A stretch of DNA of 64,000 nt. It comes from Trigonopsis variabilis. Its lineage: Eukaryota > Ascomycota > Trigonopsidomycetes > Trigonopsidales > Trigonopsidaceae. A program made the position numbers and the translations under genes. Positions 36,088 to 48,470 of this stretch are shown here, piece after piece; within the stretch, counting starts at the first letter, position 1, and every line of letters begins with the position of its first letter. The stretch covers positions 620,001 through 684,000 of the forward strand of contig PPXM03000003.1 of NCBI GenBank assembly GCA_003707065.3. Reading direction: 5' to 3'. The notes under the pieces are model-generated. The model searched no databases and had not been told where the DNA came from. It saw nothing but the letters and a program-made list of their open reading frames with translations.

Positions 36088-36731
36088 TCATTCAGGTGCT
36101 GTGGGTATCAACCAAGATGGAGCATATCTCGGATCATATCTAAGTGTAGCAGAAGTCATTTCAATGAATTGTAAGTCATTGTCCTCTTTACCTGCAGCAA
36201 ATTTCCCATATTCATTGAAAGTAGAAGACAGACTCCATCCTTGAAGGATCTTCCTCATCAAAGCAACAAGGACTCCAACTCGGTGTTTGCCTTTGTTGGA
36301 ATGTACGAGAACTGGGAATCTTCTCGTATCGAGCAGAAGCATAAGCGCATCACAGAGCTTAGCCTGGTCATTTTCTATAAAAGGCTCCTTGACACTGGCG
36401 AGTTTAAAATGGTGAATGACAATGGTATGAGAGTTTGCCCAGTCTTTGTATATCGGATCTATGTCTTGGTCTCCAAGAAATCTGAAGTTAGAACACATTT
36501 ATGCGCTAATTCGCACATTATGGTCTTGAGGTGCAACTTCTCCAGGTACTCGAAATTTATTGGAATGGGATGTCCACTTCTGTATACGCCCTCAGCAACA
36601 AGAGCAAAATTCAAAGGTGGGACATATAATTTTATGTTTCGAGTCCGGGAGACACGTTCCTTTTGTCTTTCCAAGCATTCTCTTTGTTCTTCCAGCGCCT
36701 TCTCCAACTGTGCTCTAGTCTCACACTCCAT
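36088..36731 (-). CDS. OCA2: Oca/Siw14-type atypical dual-specificity phosphatase, Ser-variant active site (Oca2-like)
   Basis: Member of the fungal plant-type atypical phosphatase family (Siw14, Oca1, Oca2), linked to inositol pyrophosphate breakdown and stress signalling. Two exons (intron 36516-36482, 35 nt) give 202 residues. The fold motifs are VPPLNFALVAEGVYRSGHP and LHLKTIIFLGDQD. The signature loop reads HSNKGKHRVG where Siw14 has HCNRGKHRTG, so the nucleophilic Cys is Ser and classic catalysis is not expected. Ser at this site and the RKILQGWS ... NEYGKFAAG block recall yeast Oca2 as I remember it; the exact paralogue call is tentative. An in-frame Met at 36767 is an alternative start. 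Confidence 0.8.
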
Positions 36732-37246
36732 GGTAGAAGACCTTGAGATCGTGGCATGAGCAACCATGTAGCACTTACTTATCAATGAGCACCCAGACCC
36801 ACTGGAGAGAGCTAGTACCAACCGCACGAGCTTTACCTAAAAGTATTCGCAGTAAGGTAGAGATTGAGACTTCTCTGATGCAATTGGTAGAAACAGCAAC
36901 TGTGTTAAGGGCTTTCCGTTATTAAGTGTAAAATGGAAGTTGGTAAAATACTAGAATTTGAGCGAATTTGATGTATTTTCGGTCTCTTACGGCTTTCTGA
37001 GTATCCGATGCCAGATTATTTCTTATATCTATCGTTATTATGATTATCCGACAGTAGTGGGACATGTAGCAAGTTCAATTTGATGTGTCCAATCGACAAT
37101 GTATTATCTCACACCCAGGAAAATCCGACAGGTAGACTCTAGACGTGTAAATTATGCCTTCAGAATAAGGGCGATGAATTGCAGAGTAGATTTCATCATA
37201 AATCTATCAAGTCGCCACGTACAGGAGAAGTATCCTATTATTTATT
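36732..37246. other. Gene-free spacer
   Basis: Upstream of the Oca2-like gene and downstream of dynamitin. AT-rich, no gene, repeat or RNA recognised. Confidence 0.6.
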
Positions 37247-38462
37247 TCATTTATCCAAACCTTTCTCCAGTTTTGTGATTCGTTCATTAATGTTGTTCAC
37301 ATTGGATTTGCTCTGGTCGATCGACGACGTGATTGCCTGTTGCAAAGAGGTCAATGACTGACACCATGCCTTCATATCTGAATCAATTGTATCCAGTTGA
37401 GACCGTATGTTCGACAGGATAGCATCCGTATCAGAAGCTTGACGGTGAAGATGCTGTAGACAGTTGAGTCGATCAATGATTCCAGGAAGAGAGGAGGACA
37501 TTGAAGTTATAGACGGTAGTAGGGAATATAGGGAATCAACTTTATCAGGAACAGGGGTCTGGGAAGCTTCTTCACATTTTTCAATCATTGGTATCAGTAT
37601 CTCTTTCAGGTTACTTAAAGAAGTATCCGAAGAAGCTAAAATATCGACTTGCTTAGATAGTAGGCTGACCGAAGGAAGCAGAGGCACTTTGTCTGAAGGA
37701 AACTCAGACTTGTCAAGCCCCAAAAGAGACTCTAGTTCCGTCAATCGTTGTTCTAGGGCACCCTCATCGACAGCAGATCTAGATGGGTCAAGTTCTTCTT
37801 GAGTAACGTATTCTGAGAGAGCTGGTGGGCTAGAAATTGAAGATGGGGGCTGCGATTCAATCTCATTTGACTCTTGTCCAAGTAATTTAAACTCTTCCAA
37901 TAGTCCATTCAACTTTTCAGCCAAGGATTCAAACCCATTGCTTTTATCTTTAGCTCTATTTAAAGCGCTCTTTAGGTCATTTGCCTCTTTCTCTAATACA
38001 ATTATCTTATTCAGGATCGTCATTGCATCAACATTATCACCATATGCATCTCGTATAATCGAATCAAGGCCATCGTTCGACGTGACTCTAAACCCTCGAT
38101 TCCCACTTGAATACACAGCAATGCCTTCTGCAGTAGAGCCGCCTCTCCGTTCATAATCAACATATGCTATCCTGTCAGTGAAATCCGTCGCGACTGTGTC
38201 TAGTTGCTCCTTTGAAAGCTTCTCTGTCGCTTGGCCCACAGGGACTGACTTTTGCTCGTCCACATTCTCGTTGCTTTTTAGATTGAATAGGGCATCCTTA
38301 ATGTTAAAAAACAAGGCATTTCTGATCTCTACACACCTCATCTGCTTTGACAATGTCGGGTGTCTCATAGATTTCTGGTTCTGCATTCCTCTAGCGCGAG
38401 TTAGCGCCAGCTGATCAATACCATACTACCAAGGTGCTAATATCAGGATAATCAGAATCCAT
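37247..38462 (-). CDS. Dynactin subunit 2 (dynamitin)
   Basis: p50 dynamitin links the dynactin shoulder arm to the Arp1 filament for dynein transport (Jnm1 in yeast). Three exons (38462-38430, 38390-38337, 38296-37247; introns 39 and 40 nt) give 378 residues. Splicing restores the family N-terminus: MDSDYPDISTL joined to RNAEPEIYETPDIVKADE, as in animal p50 (LPGIARNEPDVYETSD). The rest is coiled coil: FTDRIAYVDYERRGG, ALEQRLTELESLLGLDKS, and a long C-terminal helix ending NNINERITKLEKGL. Several weak exon signals would be missed by ORF calling alone. Confidence 0.88.
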
Positions 38463-38945
38463 CTTAATTTCTGTCATCACCGATCATCCCATAAAATGGG
38501 CTAATATGACCTGCAGAGGAGTTATTGAAGCTCGTTGACCCTGCCGAGAGTGCTATGTTATCCTGACCGGCGAAAAGTGAGCAGCCTACATCATTACCAC
38601 GTAGACGACCAAAGAACACATGATAATTATCGAGGAGATATCTGTACGATTTACAAATAATGGCTAGTTTTTGAAAGAAATTGCACGTCTGGCTCCCTGG
38701 CCAAGTCGAGACGACTTGACGGTCAAAGCTAGAATGCGCGCAAGACTCGCCATCGTGCGATATCGCGTCTATACGAAGGTCTTTTTATTGGCCAGTTTCC
38801 ATGAGAAAAGAGATTACATCTGCTAAAAACTAGGCTTTGATTTCCTTACATTATGTTGATATACAAATGCATCCATTCATAGTTGTTACAGATAACAAAA
38901 ACACCTTCTGCTTCTTCATCCTATATTCCGTTGCCCTTTTTTCCT
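38463..38945. other. Gene-free spacer
   Basis: Promoter of the dynamitin gene and 3' flank of NUO49. No further feature recognised. Confidence 0.6.
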
Positions 38946-40289
38946 TTATCGGTCAACTTCTCCAAACACTAAATCCATAGTACCGATAATAGCAACGGCA
39001 TCGGCCAAGAAATGACCACGGGCCACTTCGTCGAATCCACCCAAATGGGCGAATCCTGGAGCACGGATCTTGCATCGATATGGCCTTTCAGAACCATCAG
39101 ACACAAGATAAACACCCATTTCACCCTTAGGAGCTTCTATAGCAGTATAAGTGTCACCAGGGGGAACGCAATAACCTTTTGTAAATAATAAGAAATGATG
39201 AATGAGAGCCTCCATATCTTCCTTCATCAACGCTCTCGGAGGAGGAGAGATCTTGAAGTCTTCAACTTTGGTAGGACCAGGGGGAATATCGTTAAGACAT
39301 TGATGGATAATTCTTAACGATTGGCGGAACTCGGACATGCGGCATAGATAACGATCATAGCAGTCGCCATTGACACCCACGGGGACATCAAACTCGACCT
39401 TGTCATAGGCGTCATAAGGTGCGACCTTTCGGATATCCCAAGGGATACCACTTCCTCGGAGCATGACACCACTGAAAGACATGTTGAGGGCTTCTTCAGC
39501 AGTCACAGTTCCAACGTCAACAGTTCGAAGTTTCCAGATACGATTATCGGTAAGCATCTCCTCGATTTCATCAATTCGATCACCAAACTGAGTAGCCCAC
39601 ATGTAAATATCATCAAGTAGACCAGTTGGAATATCCTGTGAGACGCCACCTGGACGTACATAGGCAGAATGCATACGGGCACCAGAAACGCGCTCATAAA
39701 ACTCCATGAGCTTCTCGCGCTCCTCGAAACCCCACAAGAAAGGAGTCAATGCACCTACATCCATAGCATGCGAAAGAACCGACATCAGATGGTTCAAGAC
39801 TCGAGTTATCTCACCAAATAAGGTGCGGATGTATTTTGCACGGATAGGGATGTCGATATTCAGTAGCTTTTCAGTCGCCAAGGAAAAGACTTGTTCATTG
39901 GTCATCATGGAAACGTAGTCCAGACGATCAAAATAGGGCAATGCTTGAAGGTAGGTCTTGTACTCGATCAGCTTTTCTGTACCTCGGTGAAGTAGACCAA
40001 CATGCGGATCAGACCGGACAATCTCTTCACCATCTAATTCCAGAATCAATCGTAATACGCCATGGGCAGCAGGGTGTTGGGGTCCGAAGTTAATGGTAAA
40101 ATGACGCACCTTGGCATGGGAAGGGTCGTACTCGATATCGGAATCGTGGAAGTCCTGGACAAACGAAGTCGACAATGGAGGAGGAACATCTGACTTGGGT
40201 TGACCCGGCTCGGGCATGCCGAGACGTGAAAGCACAGAAAACCGACGCAACGGCGAGGTACGTGTGAATCGAGCAAGTCGGGCCTGCAT
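38946..40289 (-). CDS. NADH:ubiquinone oxidoreductase 49-kDa subunit (complex I, NDUFS2)
   Basis: Core subunit of mitochondrial complex I that lines the quinone site with PSST. One exon, 447 residues. A basic presequence ([22 protein letters not shown]) leads to the conserved [39 protein letters not shown], and the C-terminal [15 protein letters not shown] and FADAV-like end [10 protein letters not shown]. The related hydrogenase nickel cysteines are absent, as is normal for complex I. Its presence shows that this fungus keeps complex I. Promoter has inverted CCAAT boxes and a GTCACGTG. Confidence 0.98.
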   Translation of the reverse strand: MQARLARFTRTSPLRRFSVLSRLGMPEPGQPKSDVPPPLSTSFVQDFHDSDIEYDPSHAKVRHFTINFGPQHPAAHGVLRLILELDGEEIVRSDPHVGLLHRGTEKLIEYKTYLQALPYFDRLDYVSMMTNEQVFSLATEKLLNIDIPIRAKYIRTLFGEITRVLNHLMSVLSHAMDVGALTPFLWGFEEREKLMEFYERVSGARMHSAYVRPGGVSQDIPTGLLDDIYMWATQFGDRIDEIEEMLTDNRIWKLRTVDVGTVTAEEALNMSFSGVMLRGSGIPWDIRKVAPYDAYDKVEFDVPVGVNGDCYDRYLCRMSEFRQSLRIIHQCLNDIPPGPTKVEDFKISPPPRALMKEDMEALIHHFLLFTKGYCVPPGDTYTAIEAPKGEMGVYLVSDGSERPYRCKIRAPGFAHLGGFDEVARGHFLADAVAIIGTMDLVFGEVDR

Positions 40290-40347
40290 TGAAGATGTGA
40301 GAATGAGTGGATGAATTGTCGTTGCTATGCCTAATTGGACCTCTGTG

Positions 40348-40352
40348 ATTGG
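40348..40352 (-). promoter_or_regulatory. CCAAT box upstream of NUO49
   Basis: TGATTGG on the plus strand gives CCAATCA in the sense of NUO49 about 60 bp before its start; another ATTGG lies at 40334-40338. Hap2/3/5 control is inferred. Confidence 0.5.
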
Positions 40353-40398
40353 CGTACAGACCCAAGCAACCAGATACGTTCCTTACCGAAAAAGGAGT

Positions 40399-40404
40399 CA
40401 CGTG
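40399..40404. promoter_or_regulatory. CACGTG box (GTCACGTG) upstream of NUO49
   Basis: GTCACGTGCC lies 110 bp before the NUO49 start. GTCACGTG is the Cbf1 consensus and occurs before respiratory genes in several yeasts. Function inferred. Confidence 0.45.
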
Positions 40405-40792
40405 CCGACAAATCCAAAGCTCCTTACTTAGTTTCTCTTTCTCTCCGTGAAGGCGGACTAGTGTTTTATCAGAATCGAAGTAGACTGAAAATTCGCTATA
40501 AATATCAAATACGCAGAGCAAACGATGGCATTATACGTTCATAACAGCATTTGCAACCTATAGCAATGGAAATCAATGAACTCCTTGCAGACTTCCCAAT
40601 TTGAAAGACGTAAATGACATTTCCATCAAAAACTCTTCTTTCTCATTGAACTATCTACGGAGATTGCCTCATCTTTTTCAGATCCTCTTCTCGGAGGAGC
40701 CTCGAAAAAGACAGGCGAACGAGATGTAACGGTACGGCCTCGGTATCGTTGGGACTAACGATATTTTCTCTGATAGACTTAGTACACTGAGG

Positions 40793-41831
40793 ATGGCAGA
40801 CAACGTCGTTGGGATAGAAATTGATCGTGTCACTAATGTGAGCTGAAATTAAAATATCTGCTAACTTTTAGGTGAGCGGTACCGATTTTCCTGGATACCA
40901 TCCTGGTGTCGACCACTCGTGGAGCCTTGAGAAATTCAAAAGAGATTTCAGAGTCAATATCGAATTTATGAATGACAGCCATGCTATCTTTGATTTGGTA
41001 CATATTGACACTTCATGGGCAAATGCATTTCGCCGAATTATGATAGCTGAAGTGCCGACGTTGGCTATCGAATATGTCTTTGTGGAAAATAATACTTCGG
41101 TAATCCAGGACGAAGTTCTGGCTCAGCGACTTGGCCTTGTTCCACTTGATGCCAATCCTGATCTTTTGAGATGGTTCAATAAGGAAGATCCTTCTTTTGA
41201 ACCCACTGATTTCGATACAGTAGTTCTGAAATTGACCGTGAAGTGCACCCACAAAAAGAACCCCCCACAAGGAACCACCGAACCGGAAGATTTGTATGAG
41301 AATGCTGTTGTTTACGCTCATCAGATTCAATTTCTGCCTCAAGGTCAACAAGCCTCTTGGTTCCCTAATGGCATCCGGCCAACTAACCCAGATATCGTTA
41401 TTGCTAAACTTCGCCCTGGTCAAGAAATCGACATTACAATGCATTGTATCCTCGGAATAGGCTCAGACCATGCAAAATTCAGTCCTGTCGCTCCGGCAAC
41501 TTATCGTCTTCTTCCCAAGATCGACATCAGCGGTCCTCCCATCACCGGAGAGCTTGCCCTCAAATTCCAAAAATGCTTCCCCAGGGGTGTGGTGGAAATC
41601 AATCAGAAAGGTGAAGCTTATATTGCAAATGCTCGCAAGGACACCGTTAGCAGAGAGGTGCTAAACCACCCGGAATTCCAAGGCAGAGTGAAGCTTGGAA
41701 GGCATCGCGACCATTTCATATTCAACGTGGAATCAACGGGAGCAATGCCTTCCTCCGAGATATTTCTCAAAAGTGTCCAAATTCTTAAGAGAAAGTGTAC
41801 CACTCTGCGCAAATTTGATCTTCGAAGGTGA
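40793..41831 (+). CDS. RPC40: RNA polymerase I and III common subunit AC40
   Basis: AC40 is the alpha-like subunit shared by Pol I and Pol III, paired with AC19. Exon 1 (40793-40837) encodes MADNVVGIEIDRVTN; a 34-nt intron (40838-40871) follows; total 334 residues (yeast 335). The alpha motif NAFRRIMIAEVPTLAIEYVFVENNTSVIQDEVLAQRLGLVP is split here only for length: key parts are FRRIMIAEVPT and DEVLAQRLGLVP. An insert domain carries KCTHKKNPP. Convergent with MYO1, 100 bp between stops. Confidence 0.97.
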
Positions 41832-41931
41832 AGGGTCTTGCGGTTAATTTTCTTGTATTCTACGCCTAGGGAAAAGTACTCTTCTAGTTTTGACAAAATC
41901 AATTCATCCCAAATTTACATTCAACCTGCAT

Positions 41932-44900
41932 CTACCAATCGTCATCGTCATCGTCGCTTCCCTGAGTTCCTCGCTGGCGAGCCTTCAATGCTTGCGCTAA
42001 ACCGCCTGCTAATGTGGTCGTAGCCTGAACATTCTCAGCATTCTTGGTTTTCAATGCTTGAGCTAGACCGGAAGCCAAGTTAGTTCCTGATCCCCCATTG
42101 GTTGTAGAAGATTGCATGACGGAAGGAGTGGCGCTTGAGGTCATTGAGCTCGAAGCAGGAGGAGGCGGGGGTGGTTGTCGTCTCGCTTGCTGCTGGACTT
42201 CCTCAAGATAAGATCCGGGAGCCCATCCCTCTTTCCCTGAGGTGGCATTCTTGACCAACCACCAACCGTTCCCTTCTTTCTGAACAAGCACCAGCACTTC
42301 GCCAGCAATAATAGATAACTCACTTTCACTTTGACCTTGATAGTCGTACAATGCTTTGACCATTGGCTCATTTGACTTGTGAGGGGGTGGAGGAGGAGGC
42401 GGTTTGGCAACCCGAGGCTTAGGCTTGGAGGCATGCTGACTAGCTTTGGCAGTCGTTACAACCGGTTTGGGATGTGCCTGTTGAGTCTGCTGGTGGGCAT
42501 GCGGTCCTGTACCTAAGGCAGTTTGAGCAGCGGCTGCTGCCGCTGGGTTAGCAGGTGATACTGTGGATTGCACACTGGCATTCCGGGCATGTGATTGCGC
42601 TTTCTCCGAAAGAGAATGGCCTGGAGGTGCGTTTCCGCCCCCTTTTTTGAGTAATTTGCCCGATGAAATCGGTCTGCTCTTCTTTTTCCCAGGAGGATTA
42701 GCCTTTGAAACCGAATCACCAGGTTCACCAGGTGGTACATGAACCGTACCAGATTTATAAAAGTCATCACGTTTGATCTTGCTATCCTTGACAAACTTAA
42801 CCGTGCCCATTTTACCAGGCCGCTTGTAGAATGTCACAGTTTGTCCAATCTTGACGGGTAGTCCTTTCTTGAGTTGAGTTAAATACAGAAGTAACTCGGT
42901 CTTAAAGTAACAACTGATAAAGGGATCGGCTTCATTCGGTAGCCCACAGACAACTGCTATCCAATCATCTCGGTAACAAGAGAGCGCCACATGCTGGATC
43001 GACCCAATGTTTATCTGCTGCTCGATTACCGTCTTCAGTTGCCTGTTAGCAACAACCTGTGCCAGGATATAAAGCTTCTTCTTTGTCAGCACAATGACCC
43101 GGGCATCTTTTGTGGCGCTCCTACCGAATTTCGAGTGCAAGACCCAGCCACTCATAGAAAAAACTACTTTCTCCGTCCTAGGAATACCAGATGCTGTTCT
43201 CAAGAAGCCTCCAGACCCTCCCTTTTGATTCATTCCGAGATAGTCGCCCATATATCGTCGAGAGCCCAATAAGCTGAACCGTCGTCGTTCCTTTCGACCA
43301 GCAAGAACTTTAGTACCCTTGTCACGAAGAATAGAATAGTCATTGATACCCCTAGATTTCCTCCAGGCGCGCTGAATTCTTGTAGCGCATTCCGCTTTGT
43401 ATCGTAGATAATTTCGCCAAGCTCGCTGGATACGAATGGCCATGTTATGCCAATACATATCACGCATGTGTTCGAGGCCGAATAAGGTCTCTGGAGTTTT
43501 AATAAACACTTTCGTAACACCCAACTGATACTCTTCGCTCGGAATATGGGTGGCCTTTAGAATTTCCTTTACCGCATCTATGGTTTCTCCAGTCCAAATA
43601 TAATCACCAGCATAAGAAGTCTTGGGTGATAAAAGATAGAATCGTTCAACAAATTTATCAAACGTCTGACGATAAGCAAAACCGGCTCTTCTGATGCGGA
43701 CGTTTTCCTGGAGACCAAGATACTTGATTTGGTGAAGTACTCGTTGTGTGTCATAATCCGTAGGAGCTTTGGTCTCGTTGGGTTTGATAGTTCGGATATA
43801 TGAAGGCTGGCACTTCATAAGCGTGGCTACCAAGTCGTTGGCTGAGGATTTGATTTTATCGCTTGCACTAGTAGGTCGCTTGGTGACACTGTGATCGACA
43901 GAGTCAGGGAATAAGCTCACCAAAAATTGATCTTGTGAAGACTGAACAAATTCAATCAAATCTTTGAGAAGCGTATCTTTATTTTTATCCGTCATCCCAT
44001 CAACCTTATAAGACACATCGCCAGCGTAATGCTTAATCAAGAACTGAGACCCTCGCTGTTCAAAGTGGGGATTAGAAGAAAGCATCGAGAGACGTTGACC
44101 AAAAGTCCTGTCTGCAGCACCTGAATCGGCGTGAGCAGTAGCACAAGCATCATTGAGAGTTGCAAATAACCCGGGAGGATTGTTGGATTCGATTAGATCA
44201 CATACAACTTTGTTATTAAAGTACTTAATAGGGGTCCATTTGATTTGCTCCCTCACATATTCATCTTGCTCTGCTTTTAAGGTCAATTCGATGAAGATTT
44301 GCTGCAGTTTTTCATTAACATAGTTGATGCACAACTGCTCAAAACTGTTCGTCTGGAAAATTTCAAACCCATAAATATCTAGAATACCAATAGTTTTGGA
44401 GACCGCTTCTCGGCTGCGTAGAGATTGGTTAAGTCGATCAACGATCCAATCAAATAAACGAGAGTAAATTGCCATTGCTAATGCATCACGAGCAGCACGA
44501 GCTTGGGTAGGATTAAGAGGAACCTCATAGACCGATCCTCTTCTCCCGCCGCTTCGGCGAGTTTCCATAATTCTGATGGTAACTGCCTTTTCAACAGCCT
44601 CGGGAGTGACCCCCATCAAATAAGCAATGAAAGTTGGCACGGAATGATCTGTAATATCCGATCCCCCATCATCGTTCTCAACGAAATCAATATTTCCCAA
44701 CCAGAGAATAATAGCCAAAAGCTTAAAAATTGCATCTTGCTCGGTCTGAGAAAGTCCAATGACATTCATTGCCTTGATAGTTCCTTCAAAATCTTTAACG
44801 TCATCAATTCCATCGACAGAGGTACAATTGCTAAGTGAGGTATAAGCGTAAGCCTCTGGTTGTTGAATTCCATACAGTTCTCGGTATTGCTGATTAGCAG

Positions 44901-45707
44901 CCTTGGTGAACTGGTAGAAAATATGGAAATTTCTCTCATTTTTAATCTGTCCAACAATTCGATTCTTTTCTAGAAGGTAATTTGTAATTTTGGCGCCAAC
45001 AGGCTCTCCGATAGAATTAAATTGTATTTCTAGATATTTTCCATGCCGTGAGGAATTATTATTTCTAAGGGTTTTGGCACATCCAAATGATTCCAATAAA
45101 GGATTTGTAGCAAGAACCATTTCTTTTATCTCCTGAATTGTACTACTTGAAGATCCCGAGACGTTCGAAATGTATTGCATTAATCTTTTCGCCGCTTCCG
45201 TCTTTCCAGCTCCTGACTCTCCACTGAAATTGTTAGAACATTTGCAGTTGCTCCACTCCTACCTGATGATCACACATTGGTTCTCGTTATAAGCCTTCAT
45301 ATTGTAATAAGCTGACTCTGCAATAGCGTATACATGAGGCGGCATCTTTAATTAAGCCAGTATTCTTACTAAATTCTTACCTCGAGTCTATTTTTTCCCT
45401 TGTAAGATTGTAACACCTCATCCGCGTAGATTCCAAGGTCTCGAAAAGGGTTCACGGAAATAAGTACATGCCCAATATACGTATATATCTGGCCATTCTG
45501 GAATCGCTTATGCAGATTGTCATTGATGGCTTCTTCGGTCACTTTCGAAAGAAGTGTCAAGTCACTGACTCCGACTTCCTTTTTCTTGTTTATATCGTAT
45601 GTAGCCTTGCGAACACCTCCAGCATTTCCGTTTCTCTTAGGAGGTTGCTGCTTGGTAGCTGCTGTTCCTCCCTGGGCTTTACGTCCTGCTCGTTTCGTAA
45701 TAGCCAT
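41932..45707 (-). CDS. MYO1: Class I myosin (Myo3/Myo5/Myo1 type)
   Basis: Actin motor of endocytic patches that also activates Arp2/3. Three exons (45707-45381, 45345-45263, 45223-41932; introns 35 and 39 nt) give 1233 residues. The motor has P-loop GESGAGKT (138-145), [35 protein letters not shown] in part, and the TEDS-site serine in RRGSVYEV, so phosphorylation by PAK kinases is expected. IQ motifs near 740-780, a basic TH1 domain, an Ala/Pro-rich TH2, an SH3 domain ([14 protein letters not shown]) and the Arp2/3-binding acidic end DDDDDDDW follow. All fungal myosin-I parts are present. Confidence 0.98.
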
Positions 45708-46039
45708 TCTTAAAACGACAGGGTCCGTCCGGAGTGGTAGAGGAGGCGTAACGGAGAGCAGCAAGTGGATGTAAGACCCGGACGGCCCGGCCGGGTAACT
45801 CCAACGATAACAACGCTCTTGTACGTAAGCTACATTATTATATTGCAAAGACAACCATTGTCTCGAGTGAGCGAAGTCACATCAAGTCTGAGATTGAAAA
45901 TGGCGTTAATAATATCTTGAAACTATATGACAGTTGTTCATGTCCATAGTGAGGTATGTTGGCGAGACTTGAGATGGTGTATGAGATTAAGCCACTAGAC
46001 CACATCTATCAAATGTAATGCTCTCTAGATACTTGCCAG

Positions 46040-47392
46040 TCAGACTTTTTGATGCCCGAAACTTCGTAGTTGACGAATAATATTCCCCAAAAGAAGTAAT
46101 ATGGCAGGGACCTTAAACGGTTCGAGTGCATCGAAAACAGATCGGAGCTTGGGTTTGTCACTCACCGTGAACGTACTTCTAGGAAGGGGCCCTTCTCCGA
46201 TAGTCGGTAAGGCACCTAGTCCGTCAACTTGATATATATCTTCGAAATGAGGCCTGTATGTCGGAGGGTCTGTTCGATCAGGGAATCGACCGAATTGATA
46301 ATAGAAACTCATCAGGCGCTCTTTGGAATCCCAGAGGTTGAGGAGCCATTTCTCAAATTCTCGCTCTTGTTGAAAAGGAATTTCAGCAATTGCAAACTTT
46401 CTCCAGAACATATGAATAGATTTAGGAGGACGTCCTTCGAAGAAAGTTTTCTGTAAGCTGAAAAGGTCATGGCCATGTCTGGTCGGTGATGAGCCCTCGT
46501 AGGCAATCGTGACATCGTATAAGTAAGGTACTGATTTAGATAGAACTTGCACAGTTAATCGAAGGCCTCGGACTCTGGGCTGCAACACTGTGTAATAATC
46601 GGGAAGCTTGTTGTCATAGGCCCATTTAAAGGACCTCAGTCTAGTATCATTACTCATTACTGTACCTTCAGGAAACAATACAATCGAAATCGGCCAATCT
46701 GGATTCTCATTGAACTCTTCCAACCGGCTGGTTATGAGTTTCTCGTCAGAAGCCCATTTCCTTGACAGAAATATAAACCGAAAGAATCGCATACCCCAAC
46801 CAAGGAAAGGAATGTTCCGAAGAGATTTCTTGGCCATGATATAAATTGTCCCTTGAAGTCGTGAAGTGTATAAGACCCACCTGGATGTCAGAGCATAGCT
46901 TAAATGAGGCAGATTACCATAAATAAATCCAATCAGAATACAACTGATGGTTAGATATTATTATGGATTTGTCGTTTAGAAAAGATTCGATGGTCTTTGA
47001 ACCTTCATCAAACCGGAACATTCCCTCGCAGCTCTCGTCTCCGTAGATTTTTATAATACGTGATGCTGTCCATGCTGTATTAGCTGCTAGTACTGTTCCG
47101 AAAGTCGCTTTAGTGTAGATCACAGCTGAGTGGTGAAAAGCCTTAGAAAAATAGGTAAAGGGTAGACATAGCAGCTTTTAAGTAAGTATAACTGTCCAAT
47201 TATTTAAGCACCAACCTGAGTGAAGTTGATACTTTAACAGTGTTAGCGCGAAATATAAAACTAGCATGATTACACTTACGCCACCACGCAAGAGCTGAAA
47301 TAAGTAATCACACCGAATACTCGCATTATATGAATGATCATATTTCTGCGATCTGTACTGGTGCCAGATTTGGAACGTCCATTTGTACTCAT
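46040..47392 (-). CDS. Lysophospholipid acyltransferase, LCLAT1/Cst26-like (PlsC family)
   Basis: Membrane O-acyltransferase that re-acylates lysophospholipids (AGPAT8/lysocardiolipin type). The H-x4-D motif is SNHQLYSDWIYLW, followed after a 37-nt intron (46917-46881) by IPFLGWGMRFFRFIFLSRKW and the FPEGTVMSN motif. A C-terminal hydrophobic segment (VPAILLLLGNIIRQL) ends the protein. Exon 1 is less sure: ATG at 47392 with a long intron 47284-47175 (donor GTGGCG) gives a plausible N-terminal helix leading into LLCLPFTYFSKAFHHSAVIYTKATFG and 401 residues in frame. A much better GTAAGT donor 5 nt further on would shift the frame. Confidence 0.87.
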
Positions 47393-47655
47393 TGAGTGCC
47401 GCCGACGCTGAAAGTCCGTGCTTGTTTCGGGCAGAGACTATTATCCTACCGGGAGCTACTGGCTCGGCCGACCGTTGTAACCCATGCTACACACTCTTAC
47501 GGAACCTGGTCTCTCTTAGAAGATCTTATTATCAAGTAAATATTCAAGACAATGTTGAAATACAACAGGGACCACCTGCAGCGACCTTGTCGTCAGCTTT
47601 GGTATAGGCGGTGTAGCAACTCAAGCTCTGTTATCAGTTACCGCTGACTGTCGTT

Positions 47656-47706
47656 GCTTCCGTGCCTCGGCACGATAAGGCAGGTGATCAACGCTGGCAC
47701 GGAAGC
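47656..47706. repeat. Perfect inverted repeat, 11-bp GC-rich arms
   Basis: GCTTCCGTGCC (47656-47666) and GGCACGGAAGC (47696-47706) are exact reverse complements with a 29-nt loop. An overlapping GTGCC-TC-GGCAC palindrome gives an alternative hairpin. It lies about 260 bp upstream of the acyltransferase start. Role unknown. Confidence 0.75.
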
Positions 47707-48460
47707 TGCCTACCCTTCAATTTACTCCTAAAAAGCAAGTATTCTATAAAATCGTGAAGTTAATGGGACTCTTCTCTGGACTACTCGGGTCCTATAATAA
47801 CAATTTACTATTTAATGGAGAGTAGAAACGATGTCTGTCCATTTGAGTCCGCTAAAAGTTTTTGCCCTATATTATCCACAAAAGAGCAGAGATATTAGTG
47901 GGTATACCTGTATATAAATGTCTGCAGCCTTAGTGACGACTGAGATAAAATCACTTCTCCATCTATCCTCATAGTTTCACTAGCCATGCGCGATTCTTTC
48001 TCGCGCCTGTCTTTTCTAGAAGTTGAAAAGCTTTGTGAGATTCAAGCCTGCAAAAGAGGCCTTATAAAGCAATACAAAGACCGTGTGTGGTTCACGATAG
48101 GTGCATTAATGGGCGCGTATTGACCTTTGGAGTTAACGGTTCCTGGCTCTGACTTTCAACAATGGACCGGATAAGTATCGTGGCGATGACTTTCACCCAT
48201 ATTCTATTGCGGAGCTAGAGTCCCTAGAGGCCTCCCTTCAGCTTCTGATAATAGATAGCTATCCGATAGATAAGAACTGTGTCGAGATAAGACTTTACGT
48301 CATAAGTTTTGATCATCGGCACGGCAGCTGGAAGGTCTTCTTCGAGGTCCTCTTCAAATAGACCCCTCGATACTGTCATCTGGGAATCATCACAAGAGTC
48401 ATTGATCTACACTCTTGTGTGAATAGGATACCTTTCCGACTGCTGAAAACTATTCAGCCG

Positions 48461-48470
48461 CCCACGTGGG
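48461..48470. promoter_or_regulatory. Palindromic CCCACGTGGG box in the GIT1-like promoter
   Basis: Ten-base perfect palindrome; CACGTGGG is the high-affinity Pho4 site of yeasts. It lies 950 bp before the permease start. Pho4-type phosphate control of GIT1 is known in S. cerevisiae; here it is inferred. Confidence 0.5.

Larger units (their letters stand above)
40290..40792. other. Divergent promoter, NUO49 / RPC40
   Basis: About 500 bp between divergent starts. It holds ATTGG at 40334-40338 and 40348-40352 and CACGTG at 40399-40404, all nearer NUO49. Confidence 0.65.
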
